In this document: positions 1 through 5,981 of the stretch, piece after piece
Numbering within the stretch: position 1 is the stretch's first letter
Layout: each line of letters opens with the position of its first letter
Program-made: the position numbers and the translations under genes
The notes under the pieces: generated by a model
The model's database searches: none
Told to the model about the DNA's origin: nothing
Seen by the model: the letters and a program-made list of their open reading frames with translations, nothing else
Assembly (NCBI GenBank): GCA_002497965.1
Contig: DAFR01000132.1
Location: 331 to 7,000, forward strand
Source: Methanomicrobiaceae archaeon UBA436
GTDB lineage: Archaea > Halobacteriota > Methanomicrobia > Methanomicrobiales > Methanoculleaceae
DNA length: 6,670 nt
Reading direction: 5' to 3'

Positions 1-68
1 GTCCTCCCATCCACGGTTGACGCCCGGATGAAGAATCCCGCAAGCCCGGAGGCGACAGAACTGTCTGT
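1..68. other. Unassigned left edge, GC-rich, open reading frames in both directions
   Basis: No gene can be assigned here. On the plus strand the first frame stays open from base 1 to a TGA at 139-141, which overlaps the ATG of the next gene, so the 3' end of an upstream gene is possible. On the minus strand one frame is also open to the window edge. The first 55 bases are GC-rich like the core genes, while sequence after about 70 turns AT-richer, so a composition boundary lies near here. A modest imperfect stem can form between 21-27 and 46-54 (CGCC/GGCG plus CGG/CCG). Sequence to the left of the window is needed to decide. Confidence 0.3.
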
Positions 69-70
69 GC

Positions 71-80
71 TTATAGATAA
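71..80 (+). promoter_or_regulatory. TATA-like box upstream of the secreted-protein gene
   Basis: TTATAGATAA is the best match to an archaeal TATA box before the gene starting at 138. Transcription would be expected to start about 25 bases downstream, near 100, giving a leader of roughly 38 bases that contains the GGAGG at 123-127. The box sits between the arms of a 7-bp inverted repeat (ACAGAAC at 55-61, GTTCTGT at 92-98), and a run of six T lies at 102-107. The assignment rests on sequence resemblance only. Confidence 0.4.
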
Positions 81-137
81 TAGGCGTTGCGGTTCTGTGG
101 CTTTTTTGGGATTATGGCAAATGGAGGAAAATAGCCT

Positions 138-1076
138 ATGAAACCAGAGAAAACGGGAGTTGTCTTACTTGGGCTGCTCCTTATGGTCTCGATGGTCGTG
201 TCTTCCGCTATTGCGCAAGATATTAGTCCTAGGAACGATCTCCTTGGAGATCAGAACCAAGCATGTGTTTCGTGCTCTATTCCGGAGAACGGAGCTACTT
301 TCTCTTACGAATCCGGATCTGAGATCAACTTGCTGAGGGAATTCGGTCTTGATGGACCAAAGAGTTCGGATGGCGTCCCTCCACTTAAGTCCTATAGCGA
401 TTGTGAAGGTCTTGTTGACGAGATTATGGAAAAGGCAAAGTTGACCGATGATGCAGACGCTATTATAGGCCTCTACGATCTGGAACGTTACCAGATCCTT
501 CTCATCAGCCGCGGAGACCTTGTGCTTGAGGTGGTGTATGACGGAGAATCTGTAACCATGTACGATATCGTCCCTGAACTACTGGGTGAAACGAGAGTAT
601 CCTACAGTCCGGAGCAAGTTTCGCTCAGAGAACCGATCACGACGGAAGGTAGTTTCACGACCGAAATGGTTACTCGACTTTATTCTGTTCCGATCAGGTC
701 CCCAGACCCAGCCATTGTCATGGCTGATCAGTATATGGTGACAGTTAGTCGGACTGATGAGTATAAGACTAATCTTGTAGTTAGGGCCAGACTTGTAACA
801 GAGGGTGATTTCTACGTAAATTATGGACAAAGCGTTTCTGGAATCGTTGATAGAACCACATGGAGTGTTTACACTCTCTGGAGTAAATGTGAATTTAGCT
901 CATCATCGTCTGGTGTAGGTTCGACCTCAGGTCAGGTGAATGGCCACTTAAAGGTAGGGCTCCTTTTTAACCGCGCACAGATGGATGCATGGGTCAGTTG
1001 TAACGCATGGCTGACCACAAATGGTGGCGGCTCTCAGAATGAGTGGCTATCTATAGAGGATGATGGCTGTTCATAA
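138..1076 (+). CDS. Secreted six-cysteine protein of unknown function
   Basis: I do not recognise this family. The 312-residue product starts with a typical Sec signal peptide: charged residues 2-5, a hydrophobic core at about 7-21, and an AIA cleavage motif ending at residue 26, so the mature protein would begin at Q27 outside the membrane. The mature part has six cysteines (43, 46, 89, 251, 288, 311), an even number that fits disulfide bonding. The two near the N-terminus are a CVSC pair, and C311 is the next-to-last residue. A serine/glycine-rich linker lies at about 253-265, and the alternating hydrophobic pattern in the C-terminal third suggests beta structure. The ATG start is supported by GGAGG at 123-127 with a 10-base spacer. 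Base composition is clearly lower in GC than the operon to the right, which suggests acquired or accessory DNA. There is no second membrane segment or cell-wall anchor. A secreted effector or surface protein is conceivable, but nothing here establishes it. Confidence 0.85.
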   Translation: MKPEKTGVVLLGLLLMVSMVVSSAIAQDISPRNDLLGDQNQACVSCSIPENGATFSYESGSEINLLREFGLDGPKSSDGVPPLKSYSDCEGLVDEIMEKAKLTDDADAIIGLYDLERYQILLISRGDLVLEVVYDGESVTMYDIVPELLGETRVSYSPEQVSLREPITTEGSFTTEMVTRLYSVPIRSPDPAIVMADQYMVTVSRTDEYKTNLVVRARLVTEGDFYVNYGQSVSGIVDRTTWSVYTLWSKCEFSSSSSGVGSTSGQVNGHLKVGLLFNRAQMDAWVSCNAWLTTNGGGSQNEWLSIEDDGCS

Positions 1077-1082
1077 TAATAA

Positions 1083-1090
1083 TTCTTTTT
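1083..1090 (+). terminator. T-rich tract between the secreted and membrane protein genes
   Basis: TTCTTTTT follows the TAA stop at 1074-1076 by six bases. Archaeal transcription often ends at T-rich tracts without a stable hairpin, so this could cause partial or complete termination after the secreted-protein gene. The next gene begins 34 bases later with its own ribosome-binding site and no obvious TATA box, so readthrough is equally possible. Confidence 0.25.
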
Positions 1091-1124
1091 GAGCAGGCAA
1101 ATTTAGAAGAAAGGGGTTGTAATT

Positions 1125-1409
1125 ATGGAAACAAGTAAAAATACCTTGTATATTCTTGCAGCGATAGGAGTGACCATTATCAGTGCCGTTACTGGCCTCT
1201 GGCTGATCTGGGGAGTTGTCATCACACTGATGTTTATTGATAGTCTCGTAAGCAACCTTAAATCGTGGATTGATGATAAAGAGAGCCGCTACCTTGACGT
1301 TTTACAAAAAACCCGGTTCGATTCTGTGGAAAGCACTGAGCTGCTACGTTCGATGCAGGCGTCTATAACTAGGATTGAAGAGCGGCTTGAAGCACTGGAA
1401 AAGGGGTAG
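1125..1409 (+). CDS. Small membrane protein with coiled-coil tail
   Basis: The 94-residue product is not a family I recognise. Residues about 7-43 are strongly hydrophobic (ILAAIGVTII, then LWLIWGVVITLMFI), long enough for two short membrane helices or one long helix. The remainder, about 46-94, is charged and has heptad-like spacing of leucine and isoleucine (TELLRSMQASITRIEERLEALEKG is the end of the protein, read from residue 71), which suggests a coiled coil exposed on one face of the membrane. AAGGGG at 1111-1116 lies 8 bases before the ATG and supports the start. The gene sits 48 bp after the secreted-protein gene on the same strand and shares its AT-richer composition (26 of 60 bases G+C at 1201-1260), so the two may have arrived together. 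A role as membrane partner, anchor or self-protection factor for the secreted protein is only a guess. Confidence 0.7.
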   Translation: METSKNTLYILAAIGVTIISAVTGLWLIWGVVITLMFIDSLVSNLKSWIDDKESRYLDVLQKTRFDSVESTELLRSMQASITRIEERLEALEKG

Positions 1410-1608
1410 GAAATAATCCACATCATATGCACTTATGATCCGGTAGGTTGTTCCCGAGATGTAGGGGCCCATGTATATACCGGGCGATGCGGTGCAACCG
1501 GTGTCCCCGGTCTCGTCGATCAGGAGCCGACCGGGGCAACCGTCGTGCAGAGAAGGAGAAGACCGACGAGAGCGGTAGCACACGTTCCAACCGATTTTTC
1601 TGTTTCAT
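1410..1608 (-). pseudogene. Remnant of a secreted-protein gene, two frameshifts, 3' end missing
   Basis: Read on the minus strand from ATG 1608, the frame begins MKQKN with GGTGA (1620-1616) 7 bases upstream. From 1591 to 1523 another frame encodes a signal-peptide core (VGTCATALVGLLLLCTTVAP) and ends at TGA 1522-1520. From about 1541 to 1410 the third frame continues LLIDETGDTGCTASP and GIYMGPYISGTTYRIISAYD, with GC-rich third positions like the core genes. Both shifts are repaired by adding one base to a homopolymer: A5 (1599-1595) and C4 (1536-1533). Repaired, the text runs MKQKKSVGTC, then the hydrophobic core, then APGRLLIDETG. No equivalent protein continues past about 1410, where the genuine plus-strand membrane gene ends, so the 3' part is lost or displaced. 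I read it as a decayed native exported-protein gene. Sequencing error at both runs is the main alternative. Confidence 0.55.
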
Positions 1609-1616
1609 GTTCATCT

Positions 1617-1638
1617 CACCTTCGTTCCACCTTCGTTC
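1617..1638 (-). repeat. Perfect 11-bp tandem duplication over a ribosome-binding site
   Basis: CACCTTCGTTC occurs twice with no spacer (1617-1627 and 1628-1638). On the minus strand this reads GAACGAAGGTG twice, immediately before the start of the signal-peptide pseudogene, so the GGTG Shine-Dalgarno core is present in two copies 11 bases apart. Only the copy nearer the start is at a useful distance from ATG 1608. Confidence 0.8.
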
Positions 1639-1856
1639 ACGAGTATCCTGGGAGATCGTGGAGTCGCGACGGTTACCCCTGATGGCGGGTCTCGCTCCGG
1701 TAGATCGGGGCACGACGCCAATCGAGACGCCCGGCCCCCGATGACCGCATGACCGCTCCTATGATCGTGGTCCTGGTTAACGATTCGTGAAGGGTTTCTG
1801 CCGCCTATGAGACCTATCCATCGTATATCCCGGGCTGCAGGGGGAAAGCCGGATAG
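1639..1856. other. Non-coding stretch between the pseudogene and the metallo-hydrolase gene
   Basis: I see no convincing gene here on either strand. The short frames have no ribosome-binding site or protein-like composition. It contains a 7-bp inverted repeat, ATCGGGG at 1704-1710 and CCCCGAT at 1736-1742, with a 25-base loop. The minus-strand operon ends at 1857 and no T-rich terminator is evident just beyond it, so its transcripts may run into this region. Any promoter of the pseudogene would have to lie here. A weak candidate is GATATACGAT on the minus strand near 1826-1835. Confidence 0.4.
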
Positions 1857-2582
1857 TCACCAGCAGAATGTCTCCATATCATACGCGGCGTGCGGCATCC
1901 CCGGTGGAACCAGGTGACTCATGTGGACGCACCGATAGTCCCGCGCCCCGACGTCATGGGCGAACTTGACAGCCTCGACATAGTTCATGTGCTTGCTGAT
2001 ATTATACCCCTCCGGAGCGATGGCGTCGACGAAGAGGAGATCGATATCGGTCTTCTTGAGGAGATTCCGGCTCTCTGCCGGTATATCCTCCCGCGTATCG
2101 CTGGTGTAGGCGATCGTCATGTCATCATGCTCGAGGAGGAGGCCACATGTGTAGACCGGCGGGTGGTTCACAGGAAAGAACGTAAAGGTGAGACCAAAGA
2201 GGCCGAATGACTCAAAGACCGGGACGGCATGCTTCTCAAACGAGAGAAAGTGGAGGTAATCCGAGCAGTAGTCCATCACAGGCGGCGCCGCGTATACCGG
2301 CGGCACCTTTTGAACCCTGTAAAACTCTCCGAAACCGATAAAATGGTCGTAATGACCGTGCGACCAGATGACTGCATCGATATGAGGTGAACCTGCCCGG
2401 AGTAACTGCTGCCGCAGGTCAGGCGACGACTCAACAAGGATGTGCTTGCCTCCGATCTCGATGATGAAGGATGTCCGCAGTCGCGACCACCCTCTTGCGA
2501 CCATCTCCCTGCAGTTCTTGCAGTCGCAACCCACCTTCGGCGTCCCGATGGCATCCCCGGTCCCGAGGAGCGTGATCCGCAT
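1857..2582 (-). CDS. PhnP-like metallo-beta-lactamase-fold hydrolase
   Basis: This is a 241-residue metallo-beta-lactamase-fold enzyme, probably a cytoplasmic two-metal phosphodiesterase. The metal signature HGHYDH is at 75-80. Other likely ligands are H140 (FPVNH), D162 (AYTSD) and a C-terminal histidine in VHMSH (H220 or H223). The N-terminal GCDCKNC (cysteines 19, 21, 24) is the extra zinc-binding motif known from PhnP, the phosphoribosyl cyclic phosphodiesterase of the C-P lyase pathway. No C-P lyase gene is visible here, so the substrate may be another cyclic phosphate. I start at ATG 2582. A TTG twelve codons upstream is in frame, but MRITLLGTGD is the usual start of the fold. The ATG lies one base after the TGA of the AAA ATPase gene and has no Shine-Dalgarno of its own, so translation is probably coupled. 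It is the last gene of the four-gene operon. Confidence 0.88.
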   Translation of the reverse strand: MRITLLGTGDAIGTPKVGCDCKNCREMVARGWSRLRTSFIIEIGGKHILVESSPDLRQQLLRAGSPHIDAVIWSHGHYDHFIGFGEFYRVQKVPPVYAAPPVMDYCSDYLHFLSFEKHAVPVFESFGLFGLTFTFFPVNHPPVYTCGLLLEHDDMTIAYTSDTREDIPAESRNLLKKTDIDLLFVDAIAPEGYNISKHMNYVEAVKFAHDVGARDYRCVHMSHLVPPGMPHAAYDMETFCW

Positions 2583-2583
2583 C

Positions 2584-3870
2584 TCAATGCCCGGCCCGGA
2601 TGAGGTTGCGCTCCTCAACCCGGAGAAGCCCCTGCTCGATATCCACCGGGCCGATCCGGTGCCGACCTTCCATCAGCGCTGACATCATAGCCTCTTTCAT
2701 CATCATCCGCAGATCGGATCCTGAGAACCCCTCCGTCCTGGCGGCGATGTCCGCAAAATCGCAGTCGCACTCGATCGTGGCAGCAACCTTCTCCAGGATC
2801 GCCTGCCTCATCTTCCGGTCAGGAAGCGGGAACTCCACAACCTCGTCGAACCGCCGCCAGGCCGCCTCGTCAAGGATGCGGGGATGGTTTGTTGCGCCGA
2901 TGAGAAGAACACCGTTCCTCACGAAACTTATCTGGTCGATGTTCTTTAAGAGCATATTCACCGCGCGCTTCATCGCGCCGTGATCGTCGCTGACCCTGGT
3001 CTTTGCGACGAAATCGAACTCGTCAATGAAGAGAATACAGGGAGCGAGCCTCTTTGCAAGTTCAAAGATCCGGTCGATGTTCTTTGAGGTCTCACCAAGG
3101 TACTGGGAGGTGACCATTGCCAGGCGGACCTCAAGAACCGGCATATGGAGTTCCGGGGACATCGCAAGCGCAAGCGACGTCTTCCCGGTGCCAGGCGGAC
3201 CGACGAAGAGGAGGCGGCCGAACTCATAGATCCCATGCTGCTTTAAGAAATCACGGTGCTCGAGGGCGACACCGATCTTCCTGATGACCTCCTCCTGTCG
3301 GGGGGTGCAGACCAGTTTTTCAAGATTGTACTCAACCTCCGCCGGAGCGCTGATGATGATGAGATCGCGGGCCTCCCGCATCTCTTCACTCTCCCCGACG
3401 ACGCGGGAGACCTTCGCCTCGATGTACTCCTTTGTATCCTCAAACCGTGGGTTCTTCGCCCGAACGTCCTGGTAGCGGAGATCGATGCTGTCCATCCCTT
3501 CAAAATAGAATGCAAGCACGGGGTTCTCCCCGATCCGATCCTTCCCGCCCCTTTTGATGAACCATCCCGCCGCCGTATCGAGCGAGAGCAGGCGGAGGCG
3601 CTGCCCGAACTCTTCGTAACCGACGAAGGGGTTGGCGCGAACAGCCTGGCAGACGGTCTCCGGGACGCCAAGAACCTTCTTGATCGCCCCTTCGCTAACG
3701 ATCAGGGGTCTTTTCACCTCGGGGCTCCCGCCGACCCCGACCCCAAAAAACTCCCGGGTGAGCGGGTGGAGATCGTTGATGTCGAGGTTCTCGTTCCGAT
3801 TGAATATCTCAGCGGTCAGCAGGAGTTCCATGATAGCAAGGAGATCACCCATACCAGTGTCGCCGGTCAT
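2584..3870 (-). CDS. AAA ATPase, single AAA domain of CDC48/PAN type
   Basis: This is a 428-residue cytoplasmic ATPase, counted from ATG 3870. Residues 1 to about 185 form an N-terminal region I do not recognise, probably for substrate or partner recognition. The AAA module follows: Walker A GPPGTGKT at 224-231, Walker B ILFIDE ending at 283-284, sensor 1 asparagine in GATNH (N328), arginine-finger candidates in AAWRRFD (R339-R340), and the C-terminal small domain with GFSGSDL at 381-387. All catalytic residues are present, so an active ring ATPase is expected. The family remodels or unfolds proteins, and this member's client is unknown. An in-frame GTG at 3894 would add eight residues, and internal ATGs at 3852 and 3831 are also possible. 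ATG 3870 is preferred because a TATA-like box lies at 3913-3905. It sits between map and the PhnP-like gene, nearly touching the latter, which hints at a link to protein maturation. Confidence 0.88.
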   Translation of the reverse strand: MTGDTGMGDLLAIMELLLTAEIFNRNENLDINDLHPLTREFFGVGVGGSPEVKRPLIVSEGAIKKVLGVPETVCQAVRANPFVGYEEFGQRLRLLSLDTAAGWFIKRGGKDRIGENPVLAFYFEGMDSIDLRYQDVRAKNPRFEDTKEYIEAKVSRVVGESEEMREARDLIIISAPAEVEYNLEKLVCTPRQEEVIRKIGVALEHRDFLKQHGIYEFGRLLFVGPPGTGKTSLALAMSPELHMPVLEVRLAMVTSQYLGETSKNIDRIFELAKRLAPCILFIDEFDFVAKTRVSDDHGAMKRAVNMLLKNIDQISFVRNGVLLIGATNHPRILDEAAWRRFDEVVEFPLPDRKMRQAILEKVAATIECDCDFADIAARTEGFSGSDLRMMMKEAMMSALMEGRHRIGPVDIEQGLLRVEERNLIRAGH

Positions 3871-3904
3871 ATCTGTGAACTTACATATTTGCACGCGACA
3901 TCAA

Positions 3905-3913
3905 TAAGTATAA
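3905..3913 (-). promoter_or_regulatory. Possible internal promoter (TATA-like box) before the AAA ATPase gene
   Basis: TTATACTTA on the minus strand lies in the short AT-rich gap right after the map stop codon. Its centre is about 39 bases before ATG 3870, which predicts a start of transcription near 3884 and a leader of about 12-14 bases. This would let the AAA and hydrolase genes be expressed apart from the peptidase genes. Confidence 0.35.
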
Positions 3914-3914
3914 C

Positions 3915-4796
3915 TCAGCGGGTGGTGACCTCACACCCATCCGCCGTAACTATCAGGGTATGTTCGGCCTGAGAGACGAACGAACCCTGGATATCGTGCA
4001 GAACAGGGAACGGGTGGATGACCCCGGTTCGCACCAGCGTGGATAACCCCAGATCGACCTTGTCCCCCGGCACCCAGCGCCGCGAGAACGGAAGTCCTCG
4101 CCGCGGCCGGGCGGTCTCGAGGATCCGTTTGGCCGACGGCAATCGTGCGGGGCGGGCCGCAACCTGTTTATAGATCTCCACCCTGGGCGCCTCTACAACC
4201 CTCCCCGATCCCGTTGTGGCAAAAGGTTCGATTGCAAAGACCATCCCCTCCACAAGGATCGCCCCGCCGTTCATGGCAATGTTAGGTATCATGGGTTTTG
4301 CATGTAGATCGTAGCGTTCAAGACCGTGCCCTGTGAGGTTTGCAACCGGTTTGTAGCCATGCCCCTCGATCTTCGACTGGATGATCGCCCCCAGGTCACC
4401 GGCGGCAATCCCCGGTCGAACGGCGGCGATCGCTGCATCGAGGGCCGCACGGGATGCCTCGACGAGCGGGCCGTGACTGCCGAGGTCGACGGTCATCGCG
4501 GTGTCGGCGATATAGCCGTCGACGTGGACACCGAGATCAACCTTGATCAGGTCTCCCCTGGCAAAGGTCCGTTCATCGCCCGGCATGGCGGTGTCGTGTG
4601 CCGCGGCCTCGTTGAAGGAGACGTTTAAGGGGAAGGCAAGTTGTGCACCCTCCTCAACCACCATTCTCTCCGTCGTTTCAACCATTTCAAGGAGAGAGAC
4701 CCCCTCTTTCACGAGCCCCGCCCCCCTGCGGAGGACCTTCCTTGCCAGCGCCCCGGCTTCCCGGTAGGCGTCGCAGACTCTGTCATCCATGCTCAT
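3915..4796 (-). CDS. map: Methionine aminopeptidase, type II (archaeal)
   Basis: The enzyme removes the initiator methionine from new proteins in the cytoplasm, using a two-metal centre. The 293-residue length matches archaeal type II enzymes. The conserved active-site set is complete: H67 (AAAHDT), metal ligands D87 (KVDLG), D98 (YIADTA), H157 (LTGHGL), E190 (AIEPF) and E278 (SQAEHT). Between E190 and E278 lies the insertion with a helical subdomain (about 205-265) that distinguishes type II from bacterial type I enzymes. The ATG at 4796 overlaps the upstream peptidase stop (ATGA), and AGAGG at 4809-4805 is 8 bases before it. The second ATG at 4790 would be too far from that site. It is the second gene of the operon and is followed after 44 bp by the AAA ATPase start. 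Confidence 0.96.
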   Translation of the reverse strand: MSMDDRVCDAYREAGALARKVLRRGAGLVKEGVSLLEMVETTERMVVEEGAQLAFPLNVSFNEAAAHDTAMPGDERTFARGDLIKVDLGVHVDGYIADTAMTVDLGSHGPLVEASRAALDAAIAAVRPGIAAGDLGAIIQSKIEGHGYKPVANLTGHGLERYDLHAKPMIPNIAMNGGAILVEGMVFAIEPFATTGSGRVVEAPRVEIYKQVAARPARLPSAKRILETARPRRGLPFSRRWVPGDKVDLGLSTLVRTGVIHPFPVLHDIQGSFVSQAEHTLIVTADGCEVTTR

Positions 4797-5947
4797 ACTG
4801 TAAGCCTCTCTTCGTATTGGGTGAACCGGTCAAACCCGGTCTCTGTAACCACGCCCATATCCTCAAGGCGGACACCGCCGATGCCCGGGTAGTAGAGCCC
4901 GGGCTCAACGGTGACCACGTTGCCTGCGCAAAGTTCCCCGCCCTCGGGGCCGAGGGACGGATCTTCGTGCACCTCAAGCCCTACGCCGTGACCGAGGTTG
5001 TGGGTGAACCCCCGCATGTTGCTCTCGTATCCGCGGTCGCGGAAGAACTCCACCACCTCACGATACAGGTCGGCGCCGTGCGCACCGGCACGAAGCATCG
5101 ATATCGCATGTTCTTTTGCAGCCCTGACGGCGTCATACATCTCCCTGATCGCCGGAGATGGTTCGCCTTTCACGACCGTGCGTGTCATGTCGGCATGATA
5201 ACCGGTTCTTTCGTCCTGGGGGAAGATATCTATGACAATGGGTTCATCCTCCAGGAGCGGCCCCCTACCCTGGTGGTGGGGAAGCGCGGTGTCAGGACCG
5301 CAGGAGACGATGGTATCGATCCCACGGTAACCATGAGCAAGGAGAGTGGTGTGCATCTCCGTTCTGACGGCTTCGGAGGTGAGGGGTACACCATTCCGAT
5401 AAAGGAGGCCATCTTTCGGGACGGATGAACGGATAAGCGCTATACCCCTGTCCATCGCAGCCTCGGTAACGTGCTGGGCACCGCGTATCCACTGGATCTC
5501 TTCCGGCGTCTTGATCGCCCTCATCCTCTCAACAACACCTTTCTCGTCGAGTATGACCGGTTGAAACGACTCCAGGTGCCTGGCGAGGGCAAACGGGAAG
5601 AAAGAGGGGGCTAGGAGAGGGCCGCCGGCCATGTCTGCGATCACGTGCGCTGTCGCCCGCCAGCGGGACTCCCCTGCCCTGATGCAGTCGAGGAACCCGA
5701 CGTCGGCACGGGTGACCACCGCTGCCGTCGATTCGCGCACCGCACGTTCATACTCCATCTGCGAGACCACGATCAACCCGCGCTCCCCGGGTTTGTGGAC
5801 ATACACCACAGGGTCGGTGGTGCGAAACCGGGTCAGGTAACGCACATTGGCGTCTGCAGACGAGCCGTAAGCCACGTATGCCGCCGCACCAGCATCCTGT
5901 ATGGCCGAATCCAGCCAGTTCGTTCTATCAGTCTCTGAGGATACCAC
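4793..5947 (-). CDS. M24 family metallopeptidase, Xaa-Pro aminopeptidase/dipeptidase type
   Basis: This is a 384-residue cytoplasmic peptidase of the pita-bread fold, likely to cleave next to proline. An N-terminal creatinase-like domain spans about 8-145, and the catalytic domain about 150-384. The five metal ligands are present: D240 (IVIDIF), D253 (YHADMT), H320 (LGHGVG), E348 (TVEPGL) and E362 (VRLEDM). H224 (LPHHQ) and H327 (VHEDP) match the usual proton-shuttle and substrate-site histidines. Sequence alone does not separate aminopeptidase P from prolidase. The start is a GTG at 5947, with GGAG at 5962-5959, 11 bases upstream. It is the first gene of the minus-strand operon, its TGA overlaps the map ATG, and it faces a divergent gene across a 34-bp gap. 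Pairing with map gives two related M24 peptidases side by side, with different predicted specificities. Confidence 0.92.
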   Translation of the reverse strand: MVSSETDRTNWLDSAIQDAGAAAYVAYGSSADANVRYLTRFRTTDPVVYVHKPGERGLIVVSQMEYERAVRESTAAVVTRADVGFLDCIRAGESRWRATAHVIADMAGGPLLAPSFFPFALARHLESFQPVILDEKGVVERMRAIKTPEEIQWIRGAQHVTEAAMDRGIALIRSSVPKDGLLYRNGVPLTSEAVRTEMHTTLLAHGYRGIDTIVSCGPDTALPHHQGRGPLLEDEPIVIDIFPQDERTGYHADMTRTVVKGEPSPAIREMYDAVRAAKEHAISMLRAGAHGADLYREVVEFFRDRGYESNMRGFTHNLGHGVGLEVHEDPSLGPEGGELCAGNVVTVEPGLYYPGIGGVRLEDMGVVTETGFDRFTQYEERLTV

Positions 5948-5981
5948 AAGTACTTTTACTCCACGCGTTCAAGTATGAGTG
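5948..5981. promoter_or_regulatory. Compact divergent promoter region
   Basis: Only 34 bases separate the GTG of the minus-strand peptidase from the ATG of the plus-strand membrane protein. The perfect palindrome AAGTACTT occupies 5948-5955. TACTTTTACT (5951-5960) is about 27 bases before the plus-strand ATG, where a leaderless transcript would need its TATA box. CATACTTG on the minus strand (5977-5970) is placed similarly for the peptidase. Both promoters must overlap, so a protein bound here could affect both directions. Confidence 0.4.

Noticed and set aside
1..141. Upstream gene ending in a TGA that overlaps the ATG at 138
   Set aside because: Forty-six open codons at a window edge are too few, and the later part (70-141) has promoter-like AT-rich sequence. 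Resemblance to a transposase C-terminus was considered but cannot be supported.
1505..1536. Inverted repeat CCCCGGTC / GACCGGGG with a 16-base loop as a terminator or regulatory stem
   Set aside because: It falls inside the pseudogene reading frame, has no T-rich tail, and such short GC-rich repeats are expected by chance in this composition.
1423..1713. Minus-strand frame of 96 codons as an intact gene
   Set aside because: Only its middle part, from ATG 1614 or 1608, has a ribosome-binding site. The hydrophobic signal core is in another frame, so this frame read as a whole is not a sensible protein.
1448..1744. Plus-strand open frame of 98 codons across the gene-poor region
   Set aside because: Its arginine-rich translation lacks domains, and the opposite strand carries the more convincing signal-peptide remnant.
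2583..2618. TTG at 2618 as the start of the metallo-hydrolase, adding 12 residues
   Set aside because: The extension overlaps the AAA ATPase end and is not part of the fold. ATG 2582 directly precedes the conserved first strand.
3256..3972. Plus-strand open frame of 238 codons
   Set aside because: It is antisense to the AAA ATPase, with no ribosome-binding site and no recognisable motif.
4643..5428. Plus-strand open frame of 261 codons
   Set aside because: It lies wholly opposite the M24 peptidase and map genes, whose catalytic motifs are complete. Its translation is rich in proline and arginine with no domain, so it is an antisense shadow in GC-rich DNA.
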